Of a stretch of 64,000 nucleotides of DNA, positions 49,401-61,919 are shown piece after piece. Position 1 is the stretch's first letter, and each line of letters begins with the position of its first letter. The notes under the pieces were generated by a model. That model saw only the letters and a program-made list of their open reading frames with translations, was not told the DNA's origin and did no database searches. This DNA is from Archegozetes longisetosus (Eukaryota > Arthropoda > Arachnida > Sarcoptiformes > Trhypochthoniidae). The DNA is taken from positions 6,923,073 through 6,987,072 of the forward strand of contig JAEMBT020000004.1 in assembly GCA_018873245.2 (NCBI GenBank). Direction: 5' to 3'. A program made the translations under genes and the position numbers.

Positions 49401-52400
49401 TTTAAAAATTCATTTATTGATAGATAATCTGAAATTGCAAATAAAATAAAGTTTAAGCAAATGGAATTGAGTGCTATCCCATATTTTGCGGATTTCAACT
49501 TATATTGTTGTACCTTTTGTCTGTCTTACGCCACGTCCACTTCTATAACAAATGATTGATGATAACCATAAACTCATTTTTCTTATACTTAAATTTATCG
49601 ATAAATTTGAAGTTGAAAATATTAAAGAGTGCAATTGCGCTTATATTCTCAACTTTGAGCTTATGTTAAATGATTATTGCGCTGTTTATATTAATTGTTT
49701 GTTTAAGTTTATCTCAACTTTCTCCTGTAATTACTTGCAATTATTTGACGAACTGATAATTTGTTTTGTGAGAACGGGCCGAACCAGTCAATCGCTTCAA
49801 CGAAAATGCAATAATACCAAATATGTTCGGTATTTTCAGACTAACAACTAAACAAGAAATTGAGAACATAAAATGCAAATTTTCTCAACTAATGTTAGGT
49901 AAATGTATGAAAATCACTGGGTGTAAGTGTGAGAATCAGGTAAGAATGAGTGCGACAAAGCACATTACTCTTTGTAAAATAGTGACTAATAGTGACTGAA
50001 TTTTAGACTCAAATTCATAAATGATTTATTGAATCGAAGATTGAAAGGTATAAAGATTTGAAGTGAATTGAGAGCTATGGAATAAAAGAATTTGGATGAG
50101 TGAATAATTAATTTAGTATGAGATGGTAGTTGGTATCTAGATAATGACTGAGACCTAAACAATATTGTCGATCCATCAAACTTATCTAATATTTAGTGTT
50201 TTGGAAAGTTTTTAGGGGAACTCTCAATGAATATTGTGTAGGAATATGATATGCTTGTGATTGACTGGCAATTTTAATTTTTGTGCTAACAATTATGCTT
50301 CAATTTGACATAAGTCTTGATCAAATAATAATTAGATTATAACTTGTACAATATAGTCATATATTTATCTAATAAGTTGAACATTGTGTAAGGTTTCGAC
50401 AGAGTATGTTCGGTACTAGTAAACAAGATTATAATTGGTTGAGAAGAGTCTCAGCGCGAATTGTCTCCAAATGAGAAAGTAATTTATTTAAATGATTAAA
50501 CAAGTAGTCAACTAAAGCCAACTCATTTCAAATGTAAAGGGATCGGAATGATTGAGTTGGAAGAGAAGTTAGGAAAAAGTAATTATTTCTAAGTGTAATT
50601 AGAAGTAATTAATTAAATGTTTTAGTCTCGCCATTCATGATTAATTGGGTTAGTATTGTAGTAGGTGTTAAGTGGTTAGCAGCATAAATAGTAACAGTAG
50701 CGAGTAGTCAAACTAATTAAACAAGTCTTTCTCCAACATTACTATTCCTAATGGAAATATATTCACTTTCTGGTGATTGCCAGTTCTGGTGATGAGGAGT
50801 TCTACTCATTCTGCAGATGCCACACACTCATAGACTTTTGCACTCATACACTTTACCCAATGAGATAAGAAAGTTTTAAAAACGGTGCTCATTCAACGAT
50901 AAGCATATCTATGAAACAGATTCGTAGTAGAAAATAGAAAGAAAGAAAAAGATTGCGATATGAGGCATATGGTAATGGTTTTATGCAAAATTTGGCTCCT
51001 TTTTCAGTTATACGATAAGAGTGGAAATGGTTGTATTATAAGTAGAGTTACGACTTTCATCTTTTGCTCAACTATCTGATATCACATTCAGCATTTAAAC
51101 TACTAAACACTACTTTTCTCTCTATTGTGCATCAAACTGCGAGTTATAAGTCATCAGAGTATAAGCATTGAGGAGATGAACGCTCTCGGTAGACATCACA
51201 GAGATGGTAGAAAGCATAATTTCAGTTAAACAATAAATAACAGAACAAATCTCTACTGATTCTACTAAGTTATGCTAAGGTTATTTAGAGATTTGATTTT
51301 AATGTTTTACGGCTTTACTCATATCTACTTCTACTGCATAATCAAATAAACTTTAAATTGATTAATATAAGTTTGCTATAGCTTATATAATAAAATAGTA
51401 TTGCTCTAACTATTCACGAGTAAAAAACATCTAACAAACATCTAACTCTCAAACAATAAAAAACTGTTTCTTTTATCATTTTCTACACCATAAACAAAAT
51501 TAATTCAATTCAAATTTTAATTTAGTTTAGTTATAAGAAAGGATCAAAACGAGAAGAAGGGATCAAGAAGAGAGTGTCTATCAGGTCTGTTTTGGTTGAG
51601 TTAAGGAATAGTTGTGGCGAAGTTGTCGAATAGAAATCGATTGATAGAGAAATAATTCATAATAGAAGAAAACAATCTATTAATGTTGGAACTCAGTCAA
51701 GTGGGGAAATGATGGTTCTAAAATCAGAATTTTAAATTTATAATATTTTTCAGTTTGGCTTGGCAAGCAAATGGGTTTTACTTGTTATTCTTAATGCTGT
51801 TATACTGTTATACTGTTATGGTTTAGATTTTTGCATTTCAAAAATGTATTCGCTATAATCTCATAAGCACTTATATTCGCTTTGTTCAATTTGATCTAAA
51901 GCTAAAATGTAAGGTTACCCGCCACACTATGCCTTTCAAACGCACCATGAGTTAAACATCAATTCTAGCTTTTCCTATTTCTCAATATATTCACTTTGTT
52001 TCTCTCTATTCCACTTGCCACATAGCCGAGCAGAATATTCATACTCTGCTTTCAGTATAGTATACCTCTGCTCAATTTTCTCATACAACTAATCATACTC
52101 ATTTCATAGATCTGCGTGGTATTTTCGTTTGAAAATAAATCGTTTTTTGTTTGATAAGTTGCCAATTAGTAAAACATATTAATTATTTGATGTTGGAGTC
52201 GATTTTGTTCTCATTTAAAATAATATTTTCTCTTTTTTTCGATATTCTAAAGATTGCCTGTATTTGCAAATAAATCTATAATAAACGTTTGCCAAGTGAA
52301 TAATAAACATAATTTATATGATATAGATTGTAAGTTAGAAGTCTGTAAAGGTTGGCCCAAAATAAGCACTGACTAGATCACAAAATCTTGATCACCTTTA

Positions 52401-55400
52401 AGGTAGTTTTGAAATTTGAACATAATTTTCATCTGGAATTGATAATAAGACTAATTAATAAGACTCAGCCCTTACATTTGAACGAAGGCATGAGTGACTT
52501 CTTAAAGTTTTACAGAAGTTGAACTAAAATATGATTTAATAGTTGACAGGTCAGTAAAGAAAAGATGACATCGCATTGTAACCTGACTTTCTGGTTAACA
52601 ATTCATTTTTAAGATTCTTGTATTAAATTATTCCTTAATAAATCATAATTAATGACATTGCAATGGCATTTTTAAACCCATTACAAGAAGTTAATTGAAG
52701 AGTCGATAAAAATTAATTGCGATCTCCTGAGTGGCTTTTATCTGAGAAAAAATGACTTTTCTCGAGGAATTCTACGTGAAAAGTTTGGCATTCCTATTGA
52801 TATTGTAATTGTGAGTCAATCTCACAAATTCAGACTAACTCTATTGAGAACAAACTAAATAACAATATCTTGCTTTCACTTAATTCAAGGGCTTCAAAGC
52901 GATTCTGGACACTAAATTATCCTCCGAAAATATTACAATTGATGCGCAATCAAAGAGAAAAATATGACCATTAAAGACACAAGCTTAGATTTGAGTCTTC
53001 AATATTGAATGATTACATTGAAGGATTGAGTTGGATTCAATTTCAAAGATATTGCTATTAAAATTGATGGATTAGTAAAAGTAAAATTATTTGTTTATAT
53101 GTGAAAGTAGAAATTTCAACAAAACTGAATGAGTTATAATTTTATAAACGGTTTGGACCCTAGACGTAGAATAAGTTGAATAAATAATAGATTTGTCAAA
53201 ATAATCTAGCGATAAAGTTGATAAATGGAAAGAATCTGGTTTGAACTGTAAAACACCAATCGATTATACATCTGCTTATAAGTCATATTCAATGTGTAAT
53301 TATGATTATTAAAAACTGGTTTAGTACAAGGCATGGCTATAAATTAACTCTTTAAATGACCAAATTTAAAATCAAAATAACATTTAAAGTTCAAAAAAAT
53401 AATAATTTAATATGATTAGATGATATAAAAATGCATTTAATAGAAGACCATTGAATAATAAAGCTATTAAATAGATTTGCAAACTTTGACTATGCTTCTG
53501 AAGTAGTCAAGCCGAAAGTTTCAAGCAAAAAAAGGATCAAGTTTTCATTCAAACTTCAACCAATCAAATAGATCCTAATAAATCAGAAGTTATCGCGGCT
53601 AAGTAACTATTTCTTCAAAGTTTGAGAGACTAAATATTAGTAATTACTTGTAAGAATTTAGTAAATTTGAAAGTTTAAAAAATAGTGAAACGTTATCCAA
53701 GTATTAGATTATACTAATTGTATGCCATCCGACATAACTGATTTGCAAGTAAGCAAACATCGAACTTATTATTTATGAACTAAGAATCATGCATAATGTT
53801 AATAGTTGATCAATAAATGAAATATTTAGGAGATTCGTTTAAACTTGATCTTGAATTCTAGAATTTATTGTTATAAATAAAGCTGATTTGAGTCCAGATA
53901 AGATAAATTAACGTTTATTAAAACTTTTTCGATGATGGCCAAGTATTTTGGCAAATTTGTTTAGTTATTCAATTTGATCAATATATTTATTTGAAAAAAT
54001 ATTCATCATAAAGTTTAAAAATGAAGAAAATTTGCTTTATTTAATAATATGAGAAAACAAACAAAGTTCTCCTTCAAACAGAACAATTTCTAATAAATTC
54101 AAAGTCAAGGTTTAAACATGAAAATTAGATTATATTGATCATGAATTCGGGCATTTAGAGAGAAAACCGTAGACTATTTACTTAGGTTAACATAAGTTTG
54201 AATTAACATTTTGAAGCTCTGACAGCTTAATGTGTCCATAGGAGGCCAAAAAATGCTTTAATAATTCTTTTCCTGCAGCGGAGTAAGAACTATGCGCTCC
54301 ACTAAAACAATGCAACTCAGAGCAAATATTTCACTTTGGTATATAATCATCCGAGTAATGATATCTAGTCCCACACCAACATATTTTCAAATTATTTTGA
54401 TTGATTCGTAATAACTAGAATTAGTATTGATTTTTTCAAACGATAAAAGCTGCACAGGTGTCAAATCAACATTTTATATGCTTTCATACATGATAAACTT
54501 GAAAAACTTTGAGCTAACTTCAATTTTTTCAATCAATTAACATTTAAATGCAGTAAAACCCGATAAACACTTTGCATATTTCACATAGTCAATCGGCATA
54601 CTTTATAAGTTAGAAATTGTAACACTTGCAGTAAACCCAAAAAATTCTAAAATTTTCAATTAATTCGATGCAGAAACAAATTCAAAGAATTCAAATTGAA
54701 ATATAGCATTTCGTACAAAGCAACTAGACTTAAGAGACCTATAATCAAGATTAATCAATTAAGAAGCTATAGTTGTAAAAGTTGCGAAGTGATCGAAAAG
54801 ATGTTGATGAATTGAAAAGTTTATGAATTTTCAAGCTTTATAATAATGTGTTTTTGATGTCTGACAAACATTCAGTTGTAAAGATGGTTGAAAAATATTT
54901 GACATTTAATCGCATAAAAAGCATATGGTACAGCAAAATTGAAACTATTTCCAAATGCCAGTAAGCGGTGGAGTAGTGGCACTAAAGATAAAAAATTTAA
55001 CTATTTTTCTGAAAAACTTGGAACTAAGAATAAGAGAAGTGTCTGTCTATCAGTTTGAAAGAAATAGAAAGAAAGAGAAACGTATAATTAAGGCGGAGAT
55101 CACAATTAAATAACTTGTCAAAAATAAATAGATTACTTGTTCAGAGATGCCATACTATGAACCTGTAGGAGAAGCATTTTTTCACGGCAAAATACAAAAA
55201 ACATTGATCAAAGTAGCATTCGTTGCATCATTATCCCTCTTATCATATGTATTTGTCTTCCAATTAAATTGAACGCCAGTTATTCACCAGTTAGTAATTG
55301 CTGAATATATATTCCGTTTAAGCAATTACATGAATATATATTCTCTTTAAGCAATTATATGAGCAATAAGTTTATATGATCTCAACTATTGCCTTAAATC

Positions 55401-55599
55401 GTATCTTTTCGGTTGAGGGCAATCAAAATGATAGGATGTAGAAGAAAACAAAATTCTTGCAAATATGAATTACATCATTATTACATATCAGAATATGTGA
55501 TATAAGTTTTATATTCTTCAATAGTCGTGACGATTTTTGAGGGATAAACAATAAGTTAAAGCGTAAGTATATTTTAATGCAGTACTAGGAGAGAGAGAA
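46407..55599. other. 9-kb interval downstream (plus-strand sense) of UBAC2 start
   Basis: No supported exon. Features seen are a 23-bp tandem duplication at 48728, GTTATACT repeats at about 51797-51820, and a short stretch near 47104 (ACCATTTCTAGTTGCTAC) resembling the dispersed-repeat core. Open frames of 60-100 codons, for example at 49552-49851, have unbiased AT-rich composition and no splice support. Confidence 0.55.
48728..48773. repeat. 23-bp tandem duplication
   Basis: Two adjacent copies of a unit starting TAAAGCGCGATAAGC differ at two positions. The GC-rich core stands out from its surroundings. Confidence 0.85.
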
Positions 55600-55760
55600 A
55601 AATTAGAGGGAAATCAAATTTAGTAGATGGGGCACATTTGGAAAGGGCAATAAAGCGGGGGACGTTTGGATGGGGGGACGCTCGCAAAGGGCAATAAGCG
55701 GTGCAAAGGTAAAAGTATAAAAGCCTAGCGTCACATCTGTGAGAGGAATCGTGCAATTGA
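55600..55760 (+). promoter_or_regulatory. Promoter-like island with a TATA box
   Basis: A purine-rich, G-rich stretch carries two copies of AAAGGGCAATAAGCGG-like sequence (55642 and 55686), each near a GGGGACG motif. A consensus TATAAAAG lies at 55716-55723. This arrangement resembles a plus-strand core promoter with transcription starting around 55745. I can find no coding exon downstream, so the gene may lie beyond the window, be non-coding, or the resemblance may be accidental. Confidence 0.35.
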
Positions 55761-56415
55761 GGTGGAGTTATATTACTCGTTTCAGATTACAATTAATATA
55801 ATTAATGGAACCGATACAGGGCGTTGCCTCAGACTATGCCGTTTTCATTTATATCTGTCCTCTCCTACCCCTACCATCCATTGCCCCCTTTCTCTCTAAA
55901 TTATATGTTTTAGTCAAATCGTTGCACCAATTGAGGTGAACCACACATCGACCAATCGTGATTCACAGACAAATATAGGATCAGACCATCAGCACCATAT
56001 TTAATACTCTTATCCCATTACTCAACATTAAATAGAAATTAAACATTATTTTATTGTCTGCTTGTGTGAATTTGCGGTTTCTATTCAGACATTATTGAAT
56101 CAATTTTGTTATCTATAAGCAATTGATTTTACGAACTACTGACTGGCTGTTCAATTTTGCACTTATTCAACAAAAATTAGTTATGCATTAGATCGAGTCC
56201 TACTTACTCAACGAAATAAAAGTAGATTTGAATTATACAAAAAATAATTTATTTTCGCTGTCTTGCGGTGTAATTGTCATGTAAACTAAGTTTTAATCGA
56301 ATTGGGGAAAAACAATCTGGCATTTGAGTCAAGTTTTTAATTGACGGCTTTTAAATTAGCATATTTTCCATTTGAAACATCATAAGAGAATTCAAATGAA
56401 ACGTTTTCCATAAAA

Positions 56416-56460
56416 GTTAAGTTAAGTTAAGTTGAGTTAAGTTAAGTTAAGTTAAGGTAA
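56416..56460. repeat. (GTTAA)n pentanucleotide repeat
   Basis: Eight to nine GTTAA units in a row with one or two single-base changes. Confidence 0.95.
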
Positions 56461-56764
56461 AGTGGAAGTAATAGTAAGAAGCTATGCATAGATAAGTTAC
56501 AAACAATATTTCGTTTGACTTAACTATTAAATTACAATGAATAGAAAGTAGAAAACAAGTTATCATGAACTGTCAATCAAATAATTGAAAGCAATATAAT
56601 TCGTTGAGTGATTGACTCTTTAAATGAATATCATCACTATAGTAGATAAAAGAATTATATATTTTATACCAACAACACTAAACCATTTTCTTTTCACATA
56701 CCTTTTCTTTCTTTAGATAATCAAAATCAAGTATAATGACATCAAACAAATCACAAGTCAAGGT

Positions 56765-56872
56765 AAAATACTAAACATTCTAGCCATCAATGGAGTTACC
56801 AAAATACTAAACTTTCTATCCATCATTGGAGTTACCAAAATACTAAACTTTCTACCCATCATTGAAGTTACC
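56765..56872. repeat. 36-bp tandem repeat, three copies
   Basis: Three direct copies of a 36-bp unit starting AAAATACTAAAC and ending GAGTTACC (GAAGTTACC in the last), with a few substitutions between copies. Confidence 0.95.
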
Positions 56873-57964
56873 AATAGGCTTACTTTTTAATTAACTTATA
56901 GTCACTCTTTTACGCTTCATTTCTGAGTAGTTATTACTTTTTGATTTTGTTTAGCCAAGAAAGCCCACAATTTAATATTTGAGAGAAAATCTATTAGTTT
57001 AAATATGTTATTAAGTAGCTGTTAATGCAATTTGGCTGATGGCATCTGGAAACAAACTCTACCACAAGTCCTGTACGAGTCAAACATCAGCTCTGTCAGA
57101 TCAAGAGGTTGTCGTACGTCAATCATTTCCAAAGTGATAAACAATCCAAATGAATACAAACTATAGCATAAATAACAGATGCATCGGTTACCTACAAGAA
57201 TAACTCCAGGCCATCAGAACATATCAACAATTCTTACCCTCACACGGCAAATCGAATCAATTTTAAAGAAAACACTGAATTTGAAAACTGAATTTGCGTA
57301 CTTATAGTGTTTTATAGAAGTCAGAAAATAGGTTTCACTCAAAAAAGTTGGCTTCAAAAATGTTGGCTAGACTATTTGCGAGTTTTTATTTTTATTCTTT
57401 CCTATAAGATATCATGTTTTCCTATTGGTTTTTTTGATAAAAACGTTCGGGAGAAAACCAAATAAGATGGTTATGCTCTGAAGACTTGGCTTTTGGATTA
57501 GACAGATTTATTGTATTCTGCGTTTTGTTATGGCATGATTTATAGAAAAGCCCATTCAGTCGTGTGTAAACAATAACAAACTGTCATTTATAAAATTAAA
57601 ATCTATTTGGGCAATAAATTAGCTTCAAATGAATTATTTTGTGTTTAGTTGCAATTGAATGTAAAGAAGATAACTACGAATAAAACTAAAATATAATTGA
57701 ACAAAGTTCAATCAATCTATATTGAGAGAGTTAGCATATTTTGAATTGAGAAAACGCATAACTATCTAATAAATAAAATTGAATAGTTTGATTAGAAACC
57801 AAACTATACAATAGTTGCAGAATGTTTTGATTGAGAAAAACAAATTGTAAATAAAAACAGTATTGAAATAATGAATTATGTGAAAATTTGCAATTGATTA
57901 ACTTATTGGAAAGTTGTCAAGTTTTAAAGAGAACAAAGTACACTTGTGTGCATTTATTCAGTTA

Positions 57965-57991
57965 ACATATACGACATATACAACATATACG
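57965..57991. repeat. 9-bp tandem repeat, three copies
   Basis: Three copies of ACATATACG, the middle one ending in A. Confidence 0.9.
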
Positions 57992-58479
57992 ATCTGTGAT
58001 AATGAGATAAGTTTAATGTTAGAATTTAGAACTATTTGCTAATAGAATGGATCCTCTAATTGAATAACAAAATTAATGGTAAGTATCTAAATATGATGGT
58101 TTGGCAGCTCCAAAGTATAATTGGACATAAATAAGAAGAATAATGTTGAAATAGCGGTTAACAATAAAATGACAATAGATGACAAAATGAGAGCCATAAA
58201 TAAGTATTACATTCCAGGCTAGTCTTCAAAGTCTTTATTTCAGTTGTAGTTACGTTTGGGTCAAGTATTACTGAATACCGCTATTATGAGTGAGACAAAA
58301 GCTGGTATATCAACGCCAAACGATACCTCATTTATATCAATTTTCTTTTAAGACTAAATATATTGGTTTCATATATTACAATATAAATTCTCTTTCACCA
58401 ATCCAGTCAATCAAGTCAAACCACCAAAAGCATTAGGCGATAGACCAATTCAAGTATTGGTTGCGGTTCATTGTAGTCC

Positions 58480-58720
58480 ACAATCTACGCTATGCCATTT
58501 GAACTGGTCTGCGAGAGAGCGAACGGCGAGTTATGACAATAATCCAGGAAAGTGAGACTAACGCATAAATCAATTGACTTGTTCTGCGCGCGGTTAATAT
58601 TACGAAAAGCAATGACACCCAAAACATTTTGAGCCCTAATATTTTGTCTGTCAGTTAGTCTCTCTCTCACATTGTCCCTCTCATTGTCCCTCTCTATTCC
58701 TCTATTGCTCTATTATTTCG
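58480..58720. promoter_or_regulatory. GAGA/TCTC-rich island
   Basis: The stretch is less AT-rich than its surroundings and holds GCGAGAGAGCGAACGGCGAG near 58511, a GCGCGCGG motif near 58566 and a CTCTCTCTC plus TGTCCCTCTC repeat tract at about 58660-58700. Clusters of GAGA-type sites are common in arthropod promoters and enhancers, but no gene start can be attached to this one. Confidence 0.25.
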
Positions 58721-61700
58721 GTTGATTTAACAGTTCCGATCATAATAATAGTAAATAGACAAGACAAAACTGCCATATAATAAACTCACATATTATCCGA
58801 AATTTATGTCTCTCTCGCTCTTCTCTCATTCCATTTTCTTCCGGTTATATTTCCTAACAATGTAAATGTTGCACAACAACTGATGCAGAATATGAGCCGT
58901 GTTTAAGAAGTGGATCATTTAATAACTCACTCCCACGAGTTTTATATCCAGCCAAACAATAAACACCTTTACTATTGTTCCCTAAATTTGATAATAAATA
59001 ATAAAGATAACACTTTTACAACTTTTAGCTATACTTTGGATTGAAGTTTTATTTCTGCATACTATTTATCTTATTCTTCAGATTTGATGCTAATATTTTA
59101 TGTCTAATCTGACTCATTCTAAGCTTGCATAGAAGCGATTAGAAAAATAGATTCAAATATAGAAGAATTTTTGGAAAAATACTCGAAGCCAATTCTGAAC
59201 CATTTTTAATAGCATGCGCTTAACTAATAAATAACTAAATCAAACGTTTTTAAGGATCACAATCTTTTGATTACATTAAGGCAGTATTCACGCAGCCTTT
59301 CGTGTTTAGCTTTGATATGCAATTAATTCATGAATCAGTAATAGATTAATTCTGGCAATAAGTCATTTATGTTATATATCGTTTATTTGACTGTATAGAC
59401 TCTTTCGTCGGTCAAAAAGTAATTCCATTTAAATTGATTTGTTTGCACAAAATGCAATGGAAGAGCTAATTGCATACTATGTTTAAGTATATATAAAAAG
59501 TTTGATGAATTGCTAGGAAAAGGGAGATATAGCTTGGTTTAGACGCAATGGCTCGACTTGGTAAAGTTTTAATTAGTTTTATCTAAACAGTTTATTTCTT
59601 GGAAGATAAACCTATAATTAAACAAACTATTCTCTGTTTCGTTTATAGCTATCTCGCACACACTCTCATTTACTCTTAGATGCAGGTGTGGTAAACTTAC
59701 AAACTTGATATCGCCCAACTAAACTCTCAAGTGTTAATACTAATAATAATAAGTTAAACCAAAAGCTAGAATTATCACGACTTGTAATTATTTAAATAAT
59801 AATTATATCAGTTTCTTTTAATGATCGACTATGAATAGTGGCAAAACTTAAACGTTAATACTTTCAATAGTTATACGACTGAGATGGTTAAAACTGATTT
59901 GAATTTTAAGCATATTTAATCAATCTCTATCCAAATATTCTTCAAATTAATACCAAATACAAATAGATTTTAACTTATCGAGAAATCATTTATCATCTAT
60001 CATGAATAAATACCTTTAATTAAATTTTTTTTACTATTTTAATAAATTTAATAAATTTAATCCCTAGTTATTCAATAAAAATTTACTTTCTATCTAAACC
60101 TTTAATTTATTATTTTCTTAATTAATCATTTGGGTTGAGCGACCAGTGATGACAAATGATTTTTAAAATACAAATATATTTTCCGATAACTTCAATATTT
60201 GGCAATTTAAAATTTAATTTTTCAAAATGACGCGCATTAATTCAAATCAATAATAATACAAACTGAACATAACGTTGTGCATAATCAAACAGAATTAAGT
60301 TTAGACTTGATTTACATCAGTTTTAAACTAATTGATTTTTGAAAAGTTATAAAAACATCTTCATTAAAACAGGCCACATTTGATTCTTATCAAAAATTAT
60401 TTTCATATTGCCTTTTATTTTTAATTTATGAGTTGCCGCTTACACCAAACTTTTCGATAATTAAATCAAAACTATATTTTGATGTTATTTTTTAGTTGAA
60501 GCAAAATATTTCATGACTTCATGTCAATCAAGTACTAACTCTTGAGAAGTGAAATCTTTTAGTGACTACGCATAATAAAATGCAATTTTTGATTTTGTTA
60601 GCAAAGTAAATGAACCAAAGATAAGCCTATGGTTTGAATAGAAAGCCTAAGATGTTGAAATTTGAAAATGTGTCGGTCGAACTGAGTGGATTCTACTTGG
60701 TTTATATACTCGCGCTCCTTCCAACTAGCAATAAATATATGAATCATTCGATTCAGTACTCAGCTAATACGAAATCTCACACATTCTCATACATTCTAAT
60801 CTATTGAAATGTCTCGCAAGTCAGCTATAAGATCATTATTACTTTTAAACTTACATTTACTACTAGATCGGATATTATATAAGAAGTAGTACGATTTTTT
60901 GTTGTTTAGTTTTAAAAATCAATTTATTTCAGTTTAGAAGTAATGAATACAATTGTAAATAAGTTTTTTTTATTCAATTAGAAGGAGTTTATTAGAAAAT
61001 TATGTATGATTTGCAGATAAACACATAATGACCGAAAATTTATAGTTCTTACCTGTTTTAGCACTAAACACATTAAATTAAAATTATTATTATTAACCTC
61101 TCAAAATCATTATTATTATGTTCACTGATTTTTACTGTTTTTATGACTTTAACCAGAATTACAACATTTTTATCATAATAGGAAAAGTGGAGAAGAAAGT
61201 TAAGAAAATTTCATAGCTTTCAGAAATGATAGCATATTAAACAATATAAACATAATGTTTCACCACTACTATTAAGCCAGTGCTGACCCACTCAAGCACT
61301 TCACCCAATCTCATGCTATGCTCACGGCTTCTAAATATGCAAATTGTGTCAAAACACCTAATTTTATGAGCGAAATATAATGTTTATAAGAAGCAAAGGC
61401 CACTTTTCAAGCATGACTTTCATGTGTTTATTCTGATTTATTTTATCGATCAACTACTGTCTGATAAACACTAAACGATTATAACACTTTGAGTTTTATT
61501 ATTTCATAATCAAGTTATTCATTTAAAGTGTTTAATTCGCTCTCAGAGTCAAATCTATTTTCTCACAACTCCTACAAATATTTTCAGTTATTTTGCAATC
61601 TTGCCCTAGATCAAAGTTGTATTTTAGTTTAGCTTAGCTCAAGTTAATAATAACTTAATATCAAAATGATATAAAAAATTCGTATTTTGTTATTTTAAAC

Positions 61701-61763
61701 TTACACTTAAAACTTAATAATCTCGAATAGTAGCAAGCAAAAATGTTGTTACTCTTACTTCTT

Positions 61764-61919
61764 TGTAATGAGCATAGATTTGTCGCCAAATTAGATTTGA
61801 TTCTTATAATGAACATGAAGTAAGTTTGTTAGTATCTTCAATATTATGATCTGTTGGAAAGCGCCAGATCACAGCGCATCATTTCTGGCTGTTATCGATG
61901 ACTACTAAGTTTTCAAGTA
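61764..61919 (+). repeat. Dispersed repeat, copy B
   Basis: This is the partner of the repeat at 40549-40710, in the same orientation. The shared core includes AAGTTTGTTAGTAT, CAATATTATGATCT, GCGCCA and CATTTCTGG. It carries no open frame, consistent with a fragment of a non-autonomous element. Confidence 0.65.

Noticed and set aside
49552-49851. Plus-strand open frame of 99 codons
   Set aside because: Composition is the same as the AT-rich background, with Leu/Ile/Asn/Phe-rich random-looking translation and no splice or promoter support.
57035-57250. Less AT-rich stretch with two overlapping short open frames
   Set aside because: Neither frame exceeds about 45 codons, splice signals are poor and no family is recognised.
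60809-60889. ATG followed by a hydrophobic stretch resembling a signal peptide
   Set aside because: The frame stops after 26 codons, there is no good donor before the stop, and no continuation is seen.
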